Shown here: positions 54,459 through 62,738 of the stretch, in pieces | Numbering within the stretch: the first letter of the stretch is position 1 | How the letters are laid out: each line of letters starts with the position of its first letter | Source: Halomonas denitrificans | GTDB taxonomy: Bacteria; Pseudomonadota; Gammaproteobacteria; Pseudomonadales; Halomonadaceae | DNA length: 64,000 nucleotides | NCBI RefSeq assembly: GCF_003056305.1 | Contig: NZ_PYVX01000007.1 | Span: 1 to 64,000, forward strand | Direction: 5' to 3' | Notes under the pieces: model-generated | Databases searched by the model: none | What the model was told of the DNA's origin: nothing | Seen by the model: the letters and a program-made list of their open reading frames with translations, nothing else | Program-made: the position numbers and the translations under genes

Positions 54459-54535
54459 TGGTGGCTACGCCCTGATTCGAACAGGGGACCCCATCATTAT
54501 GAGTGATGTGCTCTAACCAGCTGAGCTACGTAGCC
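54459..54535 (-). tRNA. tRNA-Met elongator (anticodon CAT), second copy
   Basis: 77 bases, identical in every base to 50006-50082 but on the opposite strand. Loop CTCATAA with anticodon CAT. Confidence 0.95.
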
Positions 54536-54545
54536 TTTTCAAAAG

Positions 54546-54569
54546 GTTGCCCGGCCAGGGCCGGGCAAC
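54546..54569 (-). terminator. Hairpin downstream of the choX-like gene and upstream of tRNA-Met
   Basis: Stem GTTGCCCGGC / GCCGGGCAAC with CAGG loop, followed on the minus strand by CTTTTG. It can end the choX-like transcript. It lies between the candidate tRNA promoter (54578-54606) and the tRNA. Confidence 0.65.
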
Positions 54570-54577
54570 GGGGATGA

Positions 54578-54606
54578 ATTATGCACGCGGGCCGGCGTCA
54601 TGGCAA
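54578..54606 (-). promoter_or_regulatory. Candidate promoter of the second tRNA-Met
   Basis: Minus strand TTGCCA (54601-54606) and CATAAT (54578-54583), 17 bases apart, between the choX-like stop and the hairpin. Confidence 0.55.
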
Positions 54607-54620
54607 GCCCGCTTGAGCAC

Positions 54621-55586
54621 TCAGCTCTCGATATCGAGCGCGTCCTTCACCGCCGGCAGGCCCGGCTCGCCGTCGCGGGTCGTGACGCCCTCGAGCCAGG
54701 TCTCGAGCACCGCGGGGTTGGCCTGCAGGTAGGCGCGGGCCGCATCGCGGGGATCCTCCCCCTCGTCCATGATCTCGCCCATCAGCTGGTTCTCCATGGT
54801 GAGGGTGAAGCTGAGGTTCTCGAGCAGCGCGCCGACGTTGCTGCACTCCTCGACGAAGCCGCCCCGGGTGTTGGTATACACCGTGGCGCCGCCCAGGTTC
54901 GGCCCGAAGTAGTCATCGGCCCCCGAGAGGTAGGCCATGTCGTAGTTGGTGTTCATGGGATGCGGCTCCCAGCCGAGGAACACCATCCAGGTCTCGTCGG
55001 GGGTGCGGGCGCTCAGCTCGGCCAGCATGCCGGCCTCGCTGGAGTCGACCAGCGACCAGTCGCCGAGGCCGTAGGCGTCGTCGTCGATCATGCCCTGGAT
55101 CAGCTGGTTGCCGTCGTTGCCGGCCTCGATGCCGTGGATGTTGCTGTCGAACTTCTCGGCATGCTCGGCGAGGTCGGTCACCGAGGTGACGCCGGCGTCG
55201 TGCACGTACTGCGGCACCGCCAGGGTGTACTTGGCGCCCTCGAGGTTGGCGCCCAGGCGATCGACGCTGCCATCCTCGACGTAGGGGTCGCTGATCGAGG
55301 CCATGGAGGGCATCCAGTTGCCCAGGAAGACGTCGAAGTCGTCGTTCTTCATGCCGGAGTAGGCGATCGGCACCGAGACGGTGTCGATGCGGGTCTCGTA
55401 GCCCAGCGCCTCGAGCACCTCGGTGGTCAGGGCGGTGGTGGCGGTGATGTCGGTCCAGCCGACCTCGGCGAAGCGCACCGTCTCACAGCTCTCGGCCTCG
55501 GCGGCCTGCAGCGGGGCCACGGCGAAACCGAGGGCGGCGGCGCCGACACCGAGGGCGGTTTTGCGATTCAGGAGGGTCATGGTCAT
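54621..55586 (-). CDS. choX: Choline/betaine ABC transporter substrate-binding protein (OpuAC/ChoX type)
   Basis: 321 residues from ATG 55586, which has GAGGAA eight bases upstream; the longer frame to 55655 overlaps the regulatory gap. Signal peptide with basic start and cleavage after PLQAAEA. OpuAC patterns: ETVRFAEVGWTDITATTALTTEVLEALGY, FDVFLGNWMPSM, MVFLGWEPHPMN and DDYFGPNLGGA; aromatic residues (Trp in GWTD, GNWMP, GWEPHP) match the choline cage. No permease or ATPase gene is next to it, so it must work with components encoded elsewhere. Divergent from betI with a shared regulatory gap. Confidence 0.85.
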   Translation of the reverse strand: MTMTLLNRKTALGVGAAALGFAVAPLQAAEAESCETVRFAEVGWTDITATTALTTEVLEALGYETRIDTVSVPIAYSGMKNDDFDVFLGNWMPSMASISDPYVEDGSVDRLGANLEGAKYTLAVPQYVHDAGVTSVTDLAEHAEKFDSNIHGIEAGNDGNQLIQGMIDDDAYGLGDWSLVDSSEAGMLAELSARTPDETWMVFLGWEPHPMNTNYDMAYLSGADDYFGPNLGGATVYTNTRGGFVEECSNVGALLENLSFTLTMENQLMGEIMDEGEDPRDAARAYLQANPAVLETWLEGVTTRDGEPGLPAVKDALDIES

Positions 55587-55663
55587 GGGAGCGTTCCTCT
55601 TGTTGGACATCAAGTATAGCCACGGCGGCAGCGCCGCCGAGCCATGGAGAGTCAAACCGGACC

Positions 55664-55687
55664 TTTATTGATTGAACGTTCAATAAA
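55664..55687. promoter_or_regulatory. BetI-type operator in the choX/betI gap
   Basis: Perfect 14-bp palindrome ATTGAACGTTCAAT at 55671-55684, nested with a second inverted pair TTTATTGA (55664-55671) and TCAATAAA (55680-55687). It resembles the operator bound by BetI in bet loci. Placed 90 bases before betI and 77 before the choX-like gene, so it can control both. Confidence 0.8.
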
Positions 55688-55775
55688 GAAATGGCAAGCT
55701 ACATGGTAACCACGCCGAGTGCGTTGGGTGCAAGAACACATTGCAAGATCAATTCACGGGAGAGGAGCCACAACG

Positions 55776-56381
55776 GTGCCCAAGGTCGGAATGGAACCCA
55801 TCCGCCGCCAGCAGCTGATCAAGGCGACCATGGCGGCCATCGACGAGGTCGGCCTGGCCGACGCGACGGTGATGCGTATCGCCCGCCACGCGGGGGTCTC
55901 CGCCGGCATCATCAGCCACTACTTCGGCGGCAAGGACGGTCTGCTGGAGGCCACCATGCGCCAGATCCTGAGCGATCTGGGCGAGGCGGTGGCCGCCCGG
56001 CGCCGCGCGCTCGCCACCTCGAGCCCGCGGGCCCACCTCGGCGCGATCATCGACGGCAACTTCGATGGCAGCCAGATCACCGGGCCGGTGGCCAAGACCT
56101 GGCTGGCCTTCTGGGCCAGCAGCATGCACCGGCCGACGCTGGCGCGCCTGCAGCGCGTCAACGACCGGCGCCTGTACGCCAATCTCTGCCACCAGTTCCG
56201 CCGGCTGATGTCCCGACACGAGGCACGCGCCTGCGCCCGGGCCCTGGCCGCGCTGATCGACGGCCTGTGGCTGCGCGGCGCGCTGACGCCCGATGGCTTG
56301 GACAGCGCCGAGGCGCGGCGCCTGGCCCACGACTATCTCGACCGGCTGCTCGATACCCACGACACCCTCTCCCCTGCCTAA
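55776..56381 (+). CDS. betI: Choline-responsive TetR-type repressor BetI
   Basis: 201 residues from GTG 55776 (GAGAGGAG upstream), giving the BetI N-terminus VPKVGMEPIRRQQLIKAT as in E. coli; the ATG at 55719 adds an unconserved tail. Helix-turn-helix in ATVMRIARHAGVSAGIISHYFGGKDGLLEATMR. C-terminal ligand domain with WLAFWASSMHRP and AALIDGLWLRGAL. Represses betIBA until choline is present. Thirteen bases before betB. Confidence 0.93.
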   Translation: MPKVGMEPIRRQQLIKATMAAIDEVGLADATVMRIARHAGVSAGIISHYFGGKDGLLEATMRQILSDLGEAVAARRRALATSSPRAHLGAIIDGNFDGSQITGPVAKTWLAFWASSMHRPTLARLQRVNDRRLYANLCHQFRRLMSRHEARACARALAALIDGLWLRGALTPDGLDSAEARRLAHDYLDRLLDTHDTLSPA

Positions 56382-56393
56382 ACGGAGGCCAGC

Positions 56394-57863
56394 ATGGCAT
56401 CTTCCGCCCCCCAGACTCTCTACATCGACGGCCGCCACGCGGCCGCCACCTCGGGCGAGACCTTCCCCGTGGTCAACCCCTTCGACGGCTCGCTGCTCGC
56501 CGAGGTGCCCCAGGCCGCCGAGGCCGACGTGGACGCCGCCGTGGCCGCGGCGCGACGGGGCCAGCGGGCCTGGGGCGCGATGAGCGGCATGGAGCGCGGC
56601 CGCATCCTGCAGCGCGCCGTGGCGTTATTGCGAGAGCGCAACGACGAGATCGCCGAGCTCGAGACCCGCAACACCGGCAAGCCGATCAGCGAGACCGCCG
56701 CGGTGGATGTGGTCACCGGCGCCGACGTGCTGGAGTACTACGCCGGCCTGGCCCCGGCCCTCGAGGGCGCCCAGATCCCGCTGCGCGAGGATTCCTTCGT
56801 CTACACTCGCCGCGAGCCGCTGGGCGTGATCGGCGCCATCGGTGCCTGGAACTACCCGATCCAGATCGCCTGCTGGAAGAGCGCCCCGGCGCTCGCCGCC
56901 GGCAACGCCGTGGTCTTCAAGCCCAGCGAAGTCACCCCGCTGACCACCATGCTCCTGGCCGAGATCTTCACCGAGGCCGGCCTGCCCGACGGCGTCTTCA
57001 ACGTCGTCCAGGGCGATGCCCGGGTCGGGGAGCTGCTCACCGGCCACCGCGGCATCGACAAGATCTCGTTCACCGGCGAGGCGGGCACCGGTCGCAAGGT
57101 GATGGCGGCGGCCGGCGGCTCGACGCTAAAGGACGTGACCATGGAGCTCGGCGGCAAGTCGCCGCTGATCGTCTTCGCCGATGCCGACCTGGACCGCGCC
57201 GCCGACGCCGCGATGATGGCCAACTTCTACTCCAGCGGGCAGATCTGCACCAATGGCACCCGGGTCTTCGTCGATTGCAGCGTCAAGGCGGACTTCGAGG
57301 CGAAGCTCGTCGAGCGGGTGGCGCGCATCCGCGCCGGCGATCCCATGGACCCGTACGTCAACTTCGGCCCGCTGGTGAGCTTCGAGCACCAGGAGAAGGT
57401 GCTCGCCTACATCGCGCTGGGCCAGCAGGAAGGCGCCCGCGTGCTGGCCGGCGGCGAGGCCTGGGATCAGGGCGATTATGCCAAGGGCGCCTGGGCCGCC
57501 CCGACCATCTTCACCGACTGCACGGATGAGATGCGCATCGTGCGAGAGGAGATCTTCGGCCCGGTGATGTCCGTGCTCGCCTTCGACGACGAGGAGGAGG
57601 TGATCCGCCGCGCCAACGACACCGAATACGGCCTGGCCGCCGGCCTCTTCACCGAGGGGCTCAACCGCGCCCACCGCGTGATCCGGCAACTGGAAGCCGG
57701 CATCTGCTGGATCAACACCTGGGGCGAGTCCCCCGCCGAGATGCCGGTGGGCGGCTACAAGCAGTCCGGCGTGGGTCGCGAGAACGGCATCGAGACCCTG
57801 GCCCACTACACCCAGACCAAGTCAGTGCAGGTCGAGATGGGGCCCTTCGAGTCGGTGTTCTAG
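56394..57863 (+). CDS. betB: Betaine aldehyde dehydrogenase
   Basis: 489 residues. NAD-fold motifs, general base Glu251 in MELGGKSP and catalytic Cys285 in [13 protein letters not shown], at almost the E. coli BetB numbering. Oxidises betaine aldehyde to glycine betaine. C-terminus [29 protein letters not shown] is typical of BetB. Middle gene of betIBA. Confidence 0.95.
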   Translation: MASSAPQTLYIDGRHAAATSGETFPVVNPFDGSLLAEVPQAAEADVDAAVAAARRGQRAWGAMSGMERGRILQRAVALLRERNDEIAELETRNTGKPISETAAVDVVTGADVLEYYAGLAPALEGAQIPLREDSFVYTRREPLGVIGAIGAWNYPIQIACWKSAPALAAGNAVVFKPSEVTPLTTMLLAEIFTEAGLPDGVFNVVQGDARVGELLTGHRGIDKISFTGEAGTGRKVMAAAGGSTLKDVTMELGGKSPLIVFADADLDRAADAAMMANFYSSGQICTNGTRVFVDCSVKADFEAKLVERVARIRAGDPMDPYVNFGPLVSFEHQEKVLAYIALGQQEGARVLAGGEAWDQGDYAKGAWAAPTIFTDCTDEMRIVREEIFGPVMSVLAFDDEEEVIRRANDTEYGLAAGLFTEGLNRAHRVIRQLEAGICWINTWGESPAEMPVGGYKQSGVGRENGIETLAHYTQTKSVQVEMGPFESVF

Positions 57864-57874
57864 GACGGCATGAA

Positions 57875-57903
57875 CCCCGGGAAAGTGAGGCGCTTTCCCG
57901 GGG
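57875..57903 (+). terminator. Hairpin between betB and betA
   Basis: 11-bp stem CCCCGGGAAAG / CTTTCCCGGGG with 7-nt loop, 11 bases after betB. No T-run. Could tune betA level relative to betB. Confidence 0.5.
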
Positions 57904-57910
57904 ACGGCTC

Positions 57911-57980
57911 TGCGAGGAGGCGCTGTAAACCCGTCCTTGGGCGCTACCGACGCCATCCCTGGCGTAGGGCCTCCTCTTCG
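57911..57980. repeat. Intergenic palindromic repeat, copy A
   Basis: Bounded by GAGGAGG (57914-57920) and CCTCCTC (57970-57976), containing CGCTACCG and GCCATCCCTGGC. The same internal words in the same order are found at 62546-62711. Probably a dispersed repeat rather than a gene; it fills most of the 274-base betB-betA gap. Confidence 0.55.
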
Positions 57981-58137
57981 AGCCGTCTCCGGCGCGCCTC
58001 ACGCCAAGCATCGGAGACGCCCCTCCGAGCTCCTTCCAAGATCATGTCCGGAGCACATGGCCCGCCGCGCTCCTGACCGATGAGCGGGCCGTGTACCGCT
58101 CGCCACAATACCCTTTTGACTGTTTCAGGGAGGCTCC

Positions 58138-59829
58138 ATGTCACCGTCCCGCGAATTCGACTACGTCATCATCGGCGCCGGCTCCGCCGGCAACGTGCTG
58201 GCCACCCGCCTGACCGAGGACCCCGACGTCAGCGTGCTGCTGCTCGAGGCCGGCGGCCCCGACCACCGCTTCGACTTCCGCACCCAGATGCCGGCGGCCC
58301 TGGCCTACCCGCTGCAGGGCAAGCGCTACAACTGGGCCTTCGAGACCGACCCCGAGCCCCACATGGACGGCCGACGCATGGAGTGCGGCCGCGGCAAGGG
58401 CCTGGGCGGCTCCTCGCTGATCAACGGCATGTGCTACATCCGCGGCAACGCCCTGGACTACGACGGCTGGGCAAAGCAGCCGGGGCTCGAGGACTGGACC
58501 TACGCCGACTGCCTGCCCTACTTCAAGAAGGCCGAGACCCGCGACATCGGGCCCAACGCCTACCACGGCGGCGACGGCCCGGTCAGCGTCACGACGCCGA
58601 AGGACGGCAACAACCCGCTCTACCACGCCTTCATCGAGGCGGGCCAGCAGGCCGGCTACCCGGCCACCGAGGACGTCAACGGCTACCAGCAGGAGGGCTT
58701 CGGCCCCATGGACCGCTTCGTCACCCCCAACGGGCGACGCGCCTCCACCGCCCGGGGCTACCTCGACCAGGCCAAGGGCCGGGCGAACCTGACCATCGAG
58801 ACCCGCGCCATCACCGACGTCATCACCTTCGAGGGCACGCGCGCCACCGGCGTGCGCTACGCGCGTCACGGCAAGCCCCAGGAGGTCAAGGCGCGCCGCG
58901 AGGTGCTGCTATGCGCCGGCGCCATCGCCTCGCCGCAGATCCTGCAGCGCTCCGGCGTGGGCCCCAAAGAGGTGCTCGACGAGTTCGGCATCGAGGCGGT
59001 CAAGGTCAACGAGAACGTCGGCGCGCACCTGCAGGATCACCTGGAGATGTACATCCAGTACGAGTGCACCCAGCCGATCTCGCTCTACCCAGCGCTGAAG
59101 TGGTACAACCAGCCGAAGATCGGCGCCGAGTGGCTCTTCCTCGGCACCGGCGTGGGCGCCAGCAACCAGTTCGAGGCGGCGGGCTTCATCCGCTCGAGCG
59201 ACGAGGAGGCCTGGCCCAACCTGCAGTACCACTTCCTGCCCATCGCCATCAGCTACAATGGCAAGAGCGCGGTGCAGGCCCACGGCTTCCAGGCCCACGT
59301 GGGCTCTATGCGCTCGGAGAGCCGCGGCCGGGTGCGCCTGACCTCCCGCGACCCCGAGGCCGCGCCCTCGATCCTGTTCAACTACATGTCCACCGACAAG
59401 GACTGGCAGGAGTTCCGCGACGCCATCCGCCTGACCCGCGAGATCATCGCCCAGCCCGCCTTCGACGCCTATCGCGGCCGGGAGATCTCCCCGGGGCCGG
59501 AGGTGCAGACCGACGCCGAGCTCGACGCCTTCGTCAGGGCCCATGCCGAGACCGCCTATCACCCCTGCGGCAGCTGCCGCATGGGCGAGGGGGAGGACGC
59601 CGTGGTCGACGGCGCCGGCCGGGTCCACGGCCTGGAGGGCCTGCGGGTGGTCGACGCCTCGCTCTTCCCGGTGATCCCCACCGGCAACCTCAACGCGCCG
59701 ACGATCATGCTGGCCGAGAAAATGGCGGACAAGATCCGCGGCCGCGAGCCGCTGCCGAGAAGCGATGCCCCCTACTACGTGGCGGGCGACGCCCCCGCCC
59801 AACGGGAGCCGCAGCGCCGCCTGGCCTGA
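58138..59829 (+). CDS. betA: Choline dehydrogenase (GMC oxidoreductase)
   Basis: 563 residues. FAD motif [15 protein letters not shown] at 11-25, GMC signature [50 protein letters not shown], and the catalytic His in [10 protein letters not shown] plus [16 protein letters not shown]. Oxidises choline to betaine aldehyde at the inner membrane. CAGGGAGG precedes the start. Last gene of betIBA, 274 bases after betB, an unusually long gap for this operon. Confidence 0.95.
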   Translation: MSPSREFDYVIIGAGSAGNVLATRLTEDPDVSVLLLEAGGPDHRFDFRTQMPAALAYPLQGKRYNWAFETDPEPHMDGRRMECGRGKGLGGSSLINGMCYIRGNALDYDGWAKQPGLEDWTYADCLPYFKKAETRDIGPNAYHGGDGPVSVTTPKDGNNPLYHAFIEAGQQAGYPATEDVNGYQQEGFGPMDRFVTPNGRRASTARGYLDQAKGRANLTIETRAITDVITFEGTRATGVRYARHGKPQEVKARREVLLCAGAIASPQILQRSGVGPKEVLDEFGIEAVKVNENVGAHLQDHLEMYIQYECTQPISLYPALKWYNQPKIGAEWLFLGTGVGASNQFEAAGFIRSSDEEAWPNLQYHFLPIAISYNGKSAVQAHGFQAHVGSMRSESRGRVRLTSRDPEAAPSILFNYMSTDKDWQEFRDAIRLTREIIAQPAFDAYRGREISPGPEVQTDAELDAFVRAHAETAYHPCGSCRMGEGEDAVVDGAGRVHGLEGLRVVDASLFPVIPTGNLNAPTIMLAEKMADKIRGREPLPRSDAPYYVAGDAPAQREPQRRLA

Positions 59830-59851
59830 TCGACCCGCCCGGCAACCTCAT

Positions 59852-59877
59852 GCCGCCCCGCCTTCGTGCGGGGCGGC
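59852..59877 (+). terminator. Terminator-like hairpin after betA
   Basis: 10-bp stem GCCGCCCCGC / GCGGGGCGGC with CTTCGT loop, then TTG; no long T-run. Confidence 0.6.
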
Positions 59878-59943
59878 TTGCGTTGAACGGCCGGCAATCG
59901 AGGGTGAATGGAGGCAGGTCGAAGGAAAACCACATCGAGGGGA

Positions 59944-59973
59944 TTGGCTGTGGGGCGCGGGATGCGCTAGGCT
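59944..59973 (+). promoter_or_regulatory. Candidate promoter of fadE
   Basis: TTGGCT at 59944-59949 and TAGGCT at 59968-59973, 18 bases apart, just upstream of the PsrA-like box. Confidence 0.45.
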
Positions 59974-59979
59974 GATGGC

Positions 59980-59999
59980 ATTCAAACAAGTGTTCGAAT
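59980..59999 (+). promoter_or_regulatory. PsrA-like operator before fadE
   Basis: ATTCAAAC-AAGT-GTTCGAAT, one mismatch from a perfect palindrome, matching the CAAAC-N4-GTTTG pattern of the fatty-acid regulator PsrA with one change. It is 16 bases before the fadE ATG and overlaps the expected transcription start. Confidence 0.6.
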
Positions 60000-60014
60000 C
60001 CCTCGGAGCCCACC

Positions 60015-62462
60015 ATGCTGACCCTGATCCTGCTCGTGCTGGCCGTCATCGGCCTGCTCATCGTGATGCGCCGGGAGGCCGGCGCCCTGCCCGCCCTGGC
60101 CGTGACCGCGGGGCTCGGCCTCGTCGGCCTGGTGGCCGGCGCGTCGATTCTCGGCGTGCTGCTGCTCGTCGCCACCGCGGGCATCGCCGCCTGCGGCCTG
60201 CCCGCCTTGCGCACCCGCTGGCTGACACCCCGGCTCTTCGCGATGTTCAAGAAGGTCGCCCCCCGGGTCTCGGACACCGAGCGTACCGCGCTGGAGGCCG
60301 GCAGCGTGGCCTGGGACGGCGAGCTCTTCACCGGTCGCCCCGACTGGAACAAGCTGCTCGACTATCGCGACGAGGGGCTCTCCGATGAGGAGCGCGCCTT
60401 CCTCGATCACCAGTGCGGCGTGGCCGCCGGCATGTGCAACGCCTGGGAGATCGCCCGGGAACGCGCCGACCTGCCCCAGGAGCTCTGGGACTACCTGAAG
60501 CAGGAAGGCTTCTTCGGCATGATCATCCCCAAGGCCTACGGCGGCCTGGGCTTCTCGGCCAAGGCCCAGTCCCTGGCGCTGCAGAAGCTCTCGATCAGCG
60601 AGACCCTGATGGTCACCGTGGGCGTGCCCAACTCCCTGGGACCGGGCGAGCTGCTGCTCAAGTACGGCACCGAGCATCAGAAGGACCACTACCTGCCGCG
60701 CCTGGCCGACGGCCGCGAGATCCCCTGCTTCGGCCTGACCGGCCCGCGGGCCGGCAGCGACGCCACGGCCATTCCCGACACCGGGGTGGTGTGCAAGCAG
60801 CTGGTCGACGGCGAGGAGGTCCTCGGCCTCAGGCTGAACTTCGAGAAGCGCTGGATCACCCTGGCGCCCATCGCCAGCGTCGTGGGCCTGGCCTTCCGGC
60901 TCTTCGATCCCGACCACCTGCTGGGCGACGAGGAGGATCGCGGCATCACCCTGGCGCTGATTCCCCGTGAGACCGACGGCATGGAGATCGGGCGTCGCCA
61001 CCACCCCATCGGAAGCCCCTTCCTGAACGGCCCGATCAAGGGCCACGACGTCTTCGTACCGCTCGATACCATCATCGGCGGGCCGGAGATGATCGGCCAG
61101 GGCTGGCGGATGCTGGTCGAGTGCCTCTCCATCGGCCGCTGCATCACCCTGCCCTCCGGTGCCACGGGCACCGCCGGCTACGCCCTGGGCTGGAGCGGCG
61201 GCTTCGCCCGGATCCGCCGCCAGTTCAACGTGCCGGTGGCCGAGATGGAGGGCGTCCAGGAGCCCCTGGCACGCATGGCCGCGCTGGCCTACGTCTCCCG
61301 GGCCGCGGTCTACCAGACCGCCAACACCATCGACCACGGCGAGAAGCCGGCGGTGCCCTCGGCGATCCTCAAGAGCCAGCTCACCGAGTTCCAGCGGGTG
61401 ATCCTTGGCGACGCCATGGACATCCACGGCGGCAAGGCGGTGACCCTGGGGCCGCGCAACTACCTCGGCATCGGCTACAGCGCCAACCCGGTGGCGATCA
61501 CCGTCGAGGGCGCCAACATCATGACCCGCAACCTGATGATCTTCGGCCAGGGTGCCATCCGCTGCCACCCCTTCGTGCTCGAGGAGCTGGCCGCCAAGGA
61601 CGCCGACGACCTCGCGGCTTTCGACCGGGCCTTCTTCGGCCATGCCGGGCTGATCTTCGGCAACGCCGCCCGCGCCCTCACCCAGGGCCTGGGGCTCGGC
61701 CGGCCGAGCGTGCCCTTCGACGAGATCGCCGCCCCCTACGCCCGGGACATCGCGCGACTCTCCGCCGGCTTCGGTCTCTGCGCCGACGCCGCCATGGCGA
61801 GCCTCGGCTCGCAGCTCAAGCAGCGCGAGATGCTCTCGGCACGCCTCGGCGACGTGCTCTCCAACCTCTACCTCGCCTCGATGACGCTCAAGCAGTGGCA
61901 CGAGGGTCACAAGGTCGAGGGCGAGGCGGCCCTGCTGCACTACGGCTGCCGCTTCCTGCTGGGCCGCGCCGAGCAGGCCCTGGACGAGCTCTTCGACAAC
62001 CTGCCAAGCCGCGCCCTGGGTCGCGCGCTGCGCGTCATCGTGATGCCCACGGGCCGGCGCTGGAAGCGCCCCGAGGATGCGCTGACCCGCGAGATCGCCC
62101 AGGCCGTCTCCCGGGACACCGCCCTGCGCCACTTCCTGCTCGACGCCACCTGGCAGGAGAACGACGGCAGCCGGGACAACCCGCTGGCCCGCTACAACGC
62201 CCTGCTGGCTAGCCAGGAGCGCGCCGAGGCGCTCTATCGCCGGGTCAACAAGGCCTACGCCAAGGGCGAGCTGCCGGCCGATGCGCTGCATCCGGAAGAG
62301 CGGGTCGAGGCGGCCCTGGCGAAGGGGCTGATCGACGAGGAGGACGCCACCTTCATGCAGGAGCGCGAGGCCGCGGTACTGGAGCTGCTCACCGTCGACG
62401 ACTTCGCCTACGACGCCTTCGTCACCGACAAGACCAAGGTACTGCGCCACCAGCCGGCCTGA
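60015..62462 (+). CDS. fadE: Acyl-CoA dehydrogenase FadE (long form)
   Basis: 815 residues, one more than E. coli FadE. N-terminal two hydrophobic segments (LTLILLVLAVIGLLIVM and a second near 35-65), then the dehydrogenase core: WDGELFTGRPDWNKLLDY, PKAYGGLGFSAKAQS, VGVPNSLGPGELLLKYG, PCFGLTGPRAGSDATAIPDTG, GQGWRMLVECLSIGR, MDIHGGKAVTLGPRNYLGIGY, VEGANIMTRNLMIFGQGAIRCHP. First step of beta-oxidation at the inner membrane. CTCGGAG precedes the start. Single gene with its own promoter box and terminator. Confidence 0.93.
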   Translation: MLTLILLVLAVIGLLIVMRREAGALPALAVTAGLGLVGLVAGASILGVLLLVATAGIAACGLPALRTRWLTPRLFAMFKKVAPRVSDTERTALEAGSVAWDGELFTGRPDWNKLLDYRDEGLSDEERAFLDHQCGVAAGMCNAWEIARERADLPQELWDYLKQEGFFGMIIPKAYGGLGFSAKAQSLALQKLSISETLMVTVGVPNSLGPGELLLKYGTEHQKDHYLPRLADGREIPCFGLTGPRAGSDATAIPDTGVVCKQLVDGEEVLGLRLNFEKRWITLAPIASVVGLAFRLFDPDHLLGDEEDRGITLALIPRETDGMEIGRRHHPIGSPFLNGPIKGHDVFVPLDTIIGGPEMIGQGWRMLVECLSIGRCITLPSGATGTAGYALGWSGGFARIRRQFNVPVAEMEGVQEPLARMAALAYVSRAAVYQTANTIDHGEKPAVPSAILKSQLTEFQRVILGDAMDIHGGKAVTLGPRNYLGIGYSANPVAITVEGANIMTRNLMIFGQGAIRCHPFVLEELAAKDADDLAAFDRAFFGHAGLIFGNAARALTQGLGLGRPSVPFDEIAAPYARDIARLSAGFGLCADAAMASLGSQLKQREMLSARLGDVLSNLYLASMTLKQWHEGHKVEGEAALLHYGCRFLLGRAEQALDELFDNLPSRALGRALRVIVMPTGRRWKRPEDALTREIAQAVSRDTALRHFLLDATWQENDGSRDNPLARYNALLASQERAEALYRRVNKAYAKGELPADALHPEERVEAALAKGLIDEEDATFMQEREAAVLELLTVDDFAYDAFVTDKTKVLRHQPA

Positions 62463-62481
62463 GGTTCCACTCCCCCAGGAC

Positions 62482-62511
62482 GACGCCCCGGCCAGCCGCC
62501 GGGGCGTCTTT
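62482..62511 (+). terminator. Terminator of fadE
   Basis: 11-bp stem GACGCCCCGGC / GCCGGGGCGTC with CAGCC loop and TTTATA, 19 bases after the stop. Confidence 0.8.
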
Positions 62512-62545
62512 ATATTCCCTCATTGATGTTTCCCCGGAGCGCCGC

Positions 62546-62711
62546 GGCAGGTCATCGAGAGGGCGCTGCGAATCCCTCCCTGTACGCTACCGCTGCCCAG
62601 CTTCGCTCTCGCATTCTGCTCCGCTTGAAGGGCCGGTGCTGGCCATCCCTGGCCAGCCCGTTCGCAGCAATCCTCCTCTCCCATGGCATAGGCCCCTCTC
62701 TCTGACCTGCC
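62546..62711. repeat. Intergenic palindromic repeat, copy B
   Basis: Ends in an exact inverted pair GGCAGGTCA (62546-62554) and TGACCTGCC (62703-62711). Inside are GGCGCTG, CGCTACCG (62585-62592), GCCATCCCTGGC (62642-62653) and CTCCTCT, in the same order as copy A but with an extra segment of about 50 bases. No reading frame in it looks real. Confidence 0.55.
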
Positions 62712-62738
62712 CCGTCGCCCCTATCCCTCGGCGAATCG

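Noticed and set aside
53984-54535. Regularly spaced repeats resembling a small CRISPR array
   Set aside because: The repeats are 76-base tRNA-Asn genes with CCA ends and cloverleaf pairing; spacers are unequal and no cas gene is present.
60015-62450. Long minus-strand frame opposite fadE (822 codons)
   Set aside because: Shadow frame; no domain motifs, while the plus strand gives a full-length FadE.
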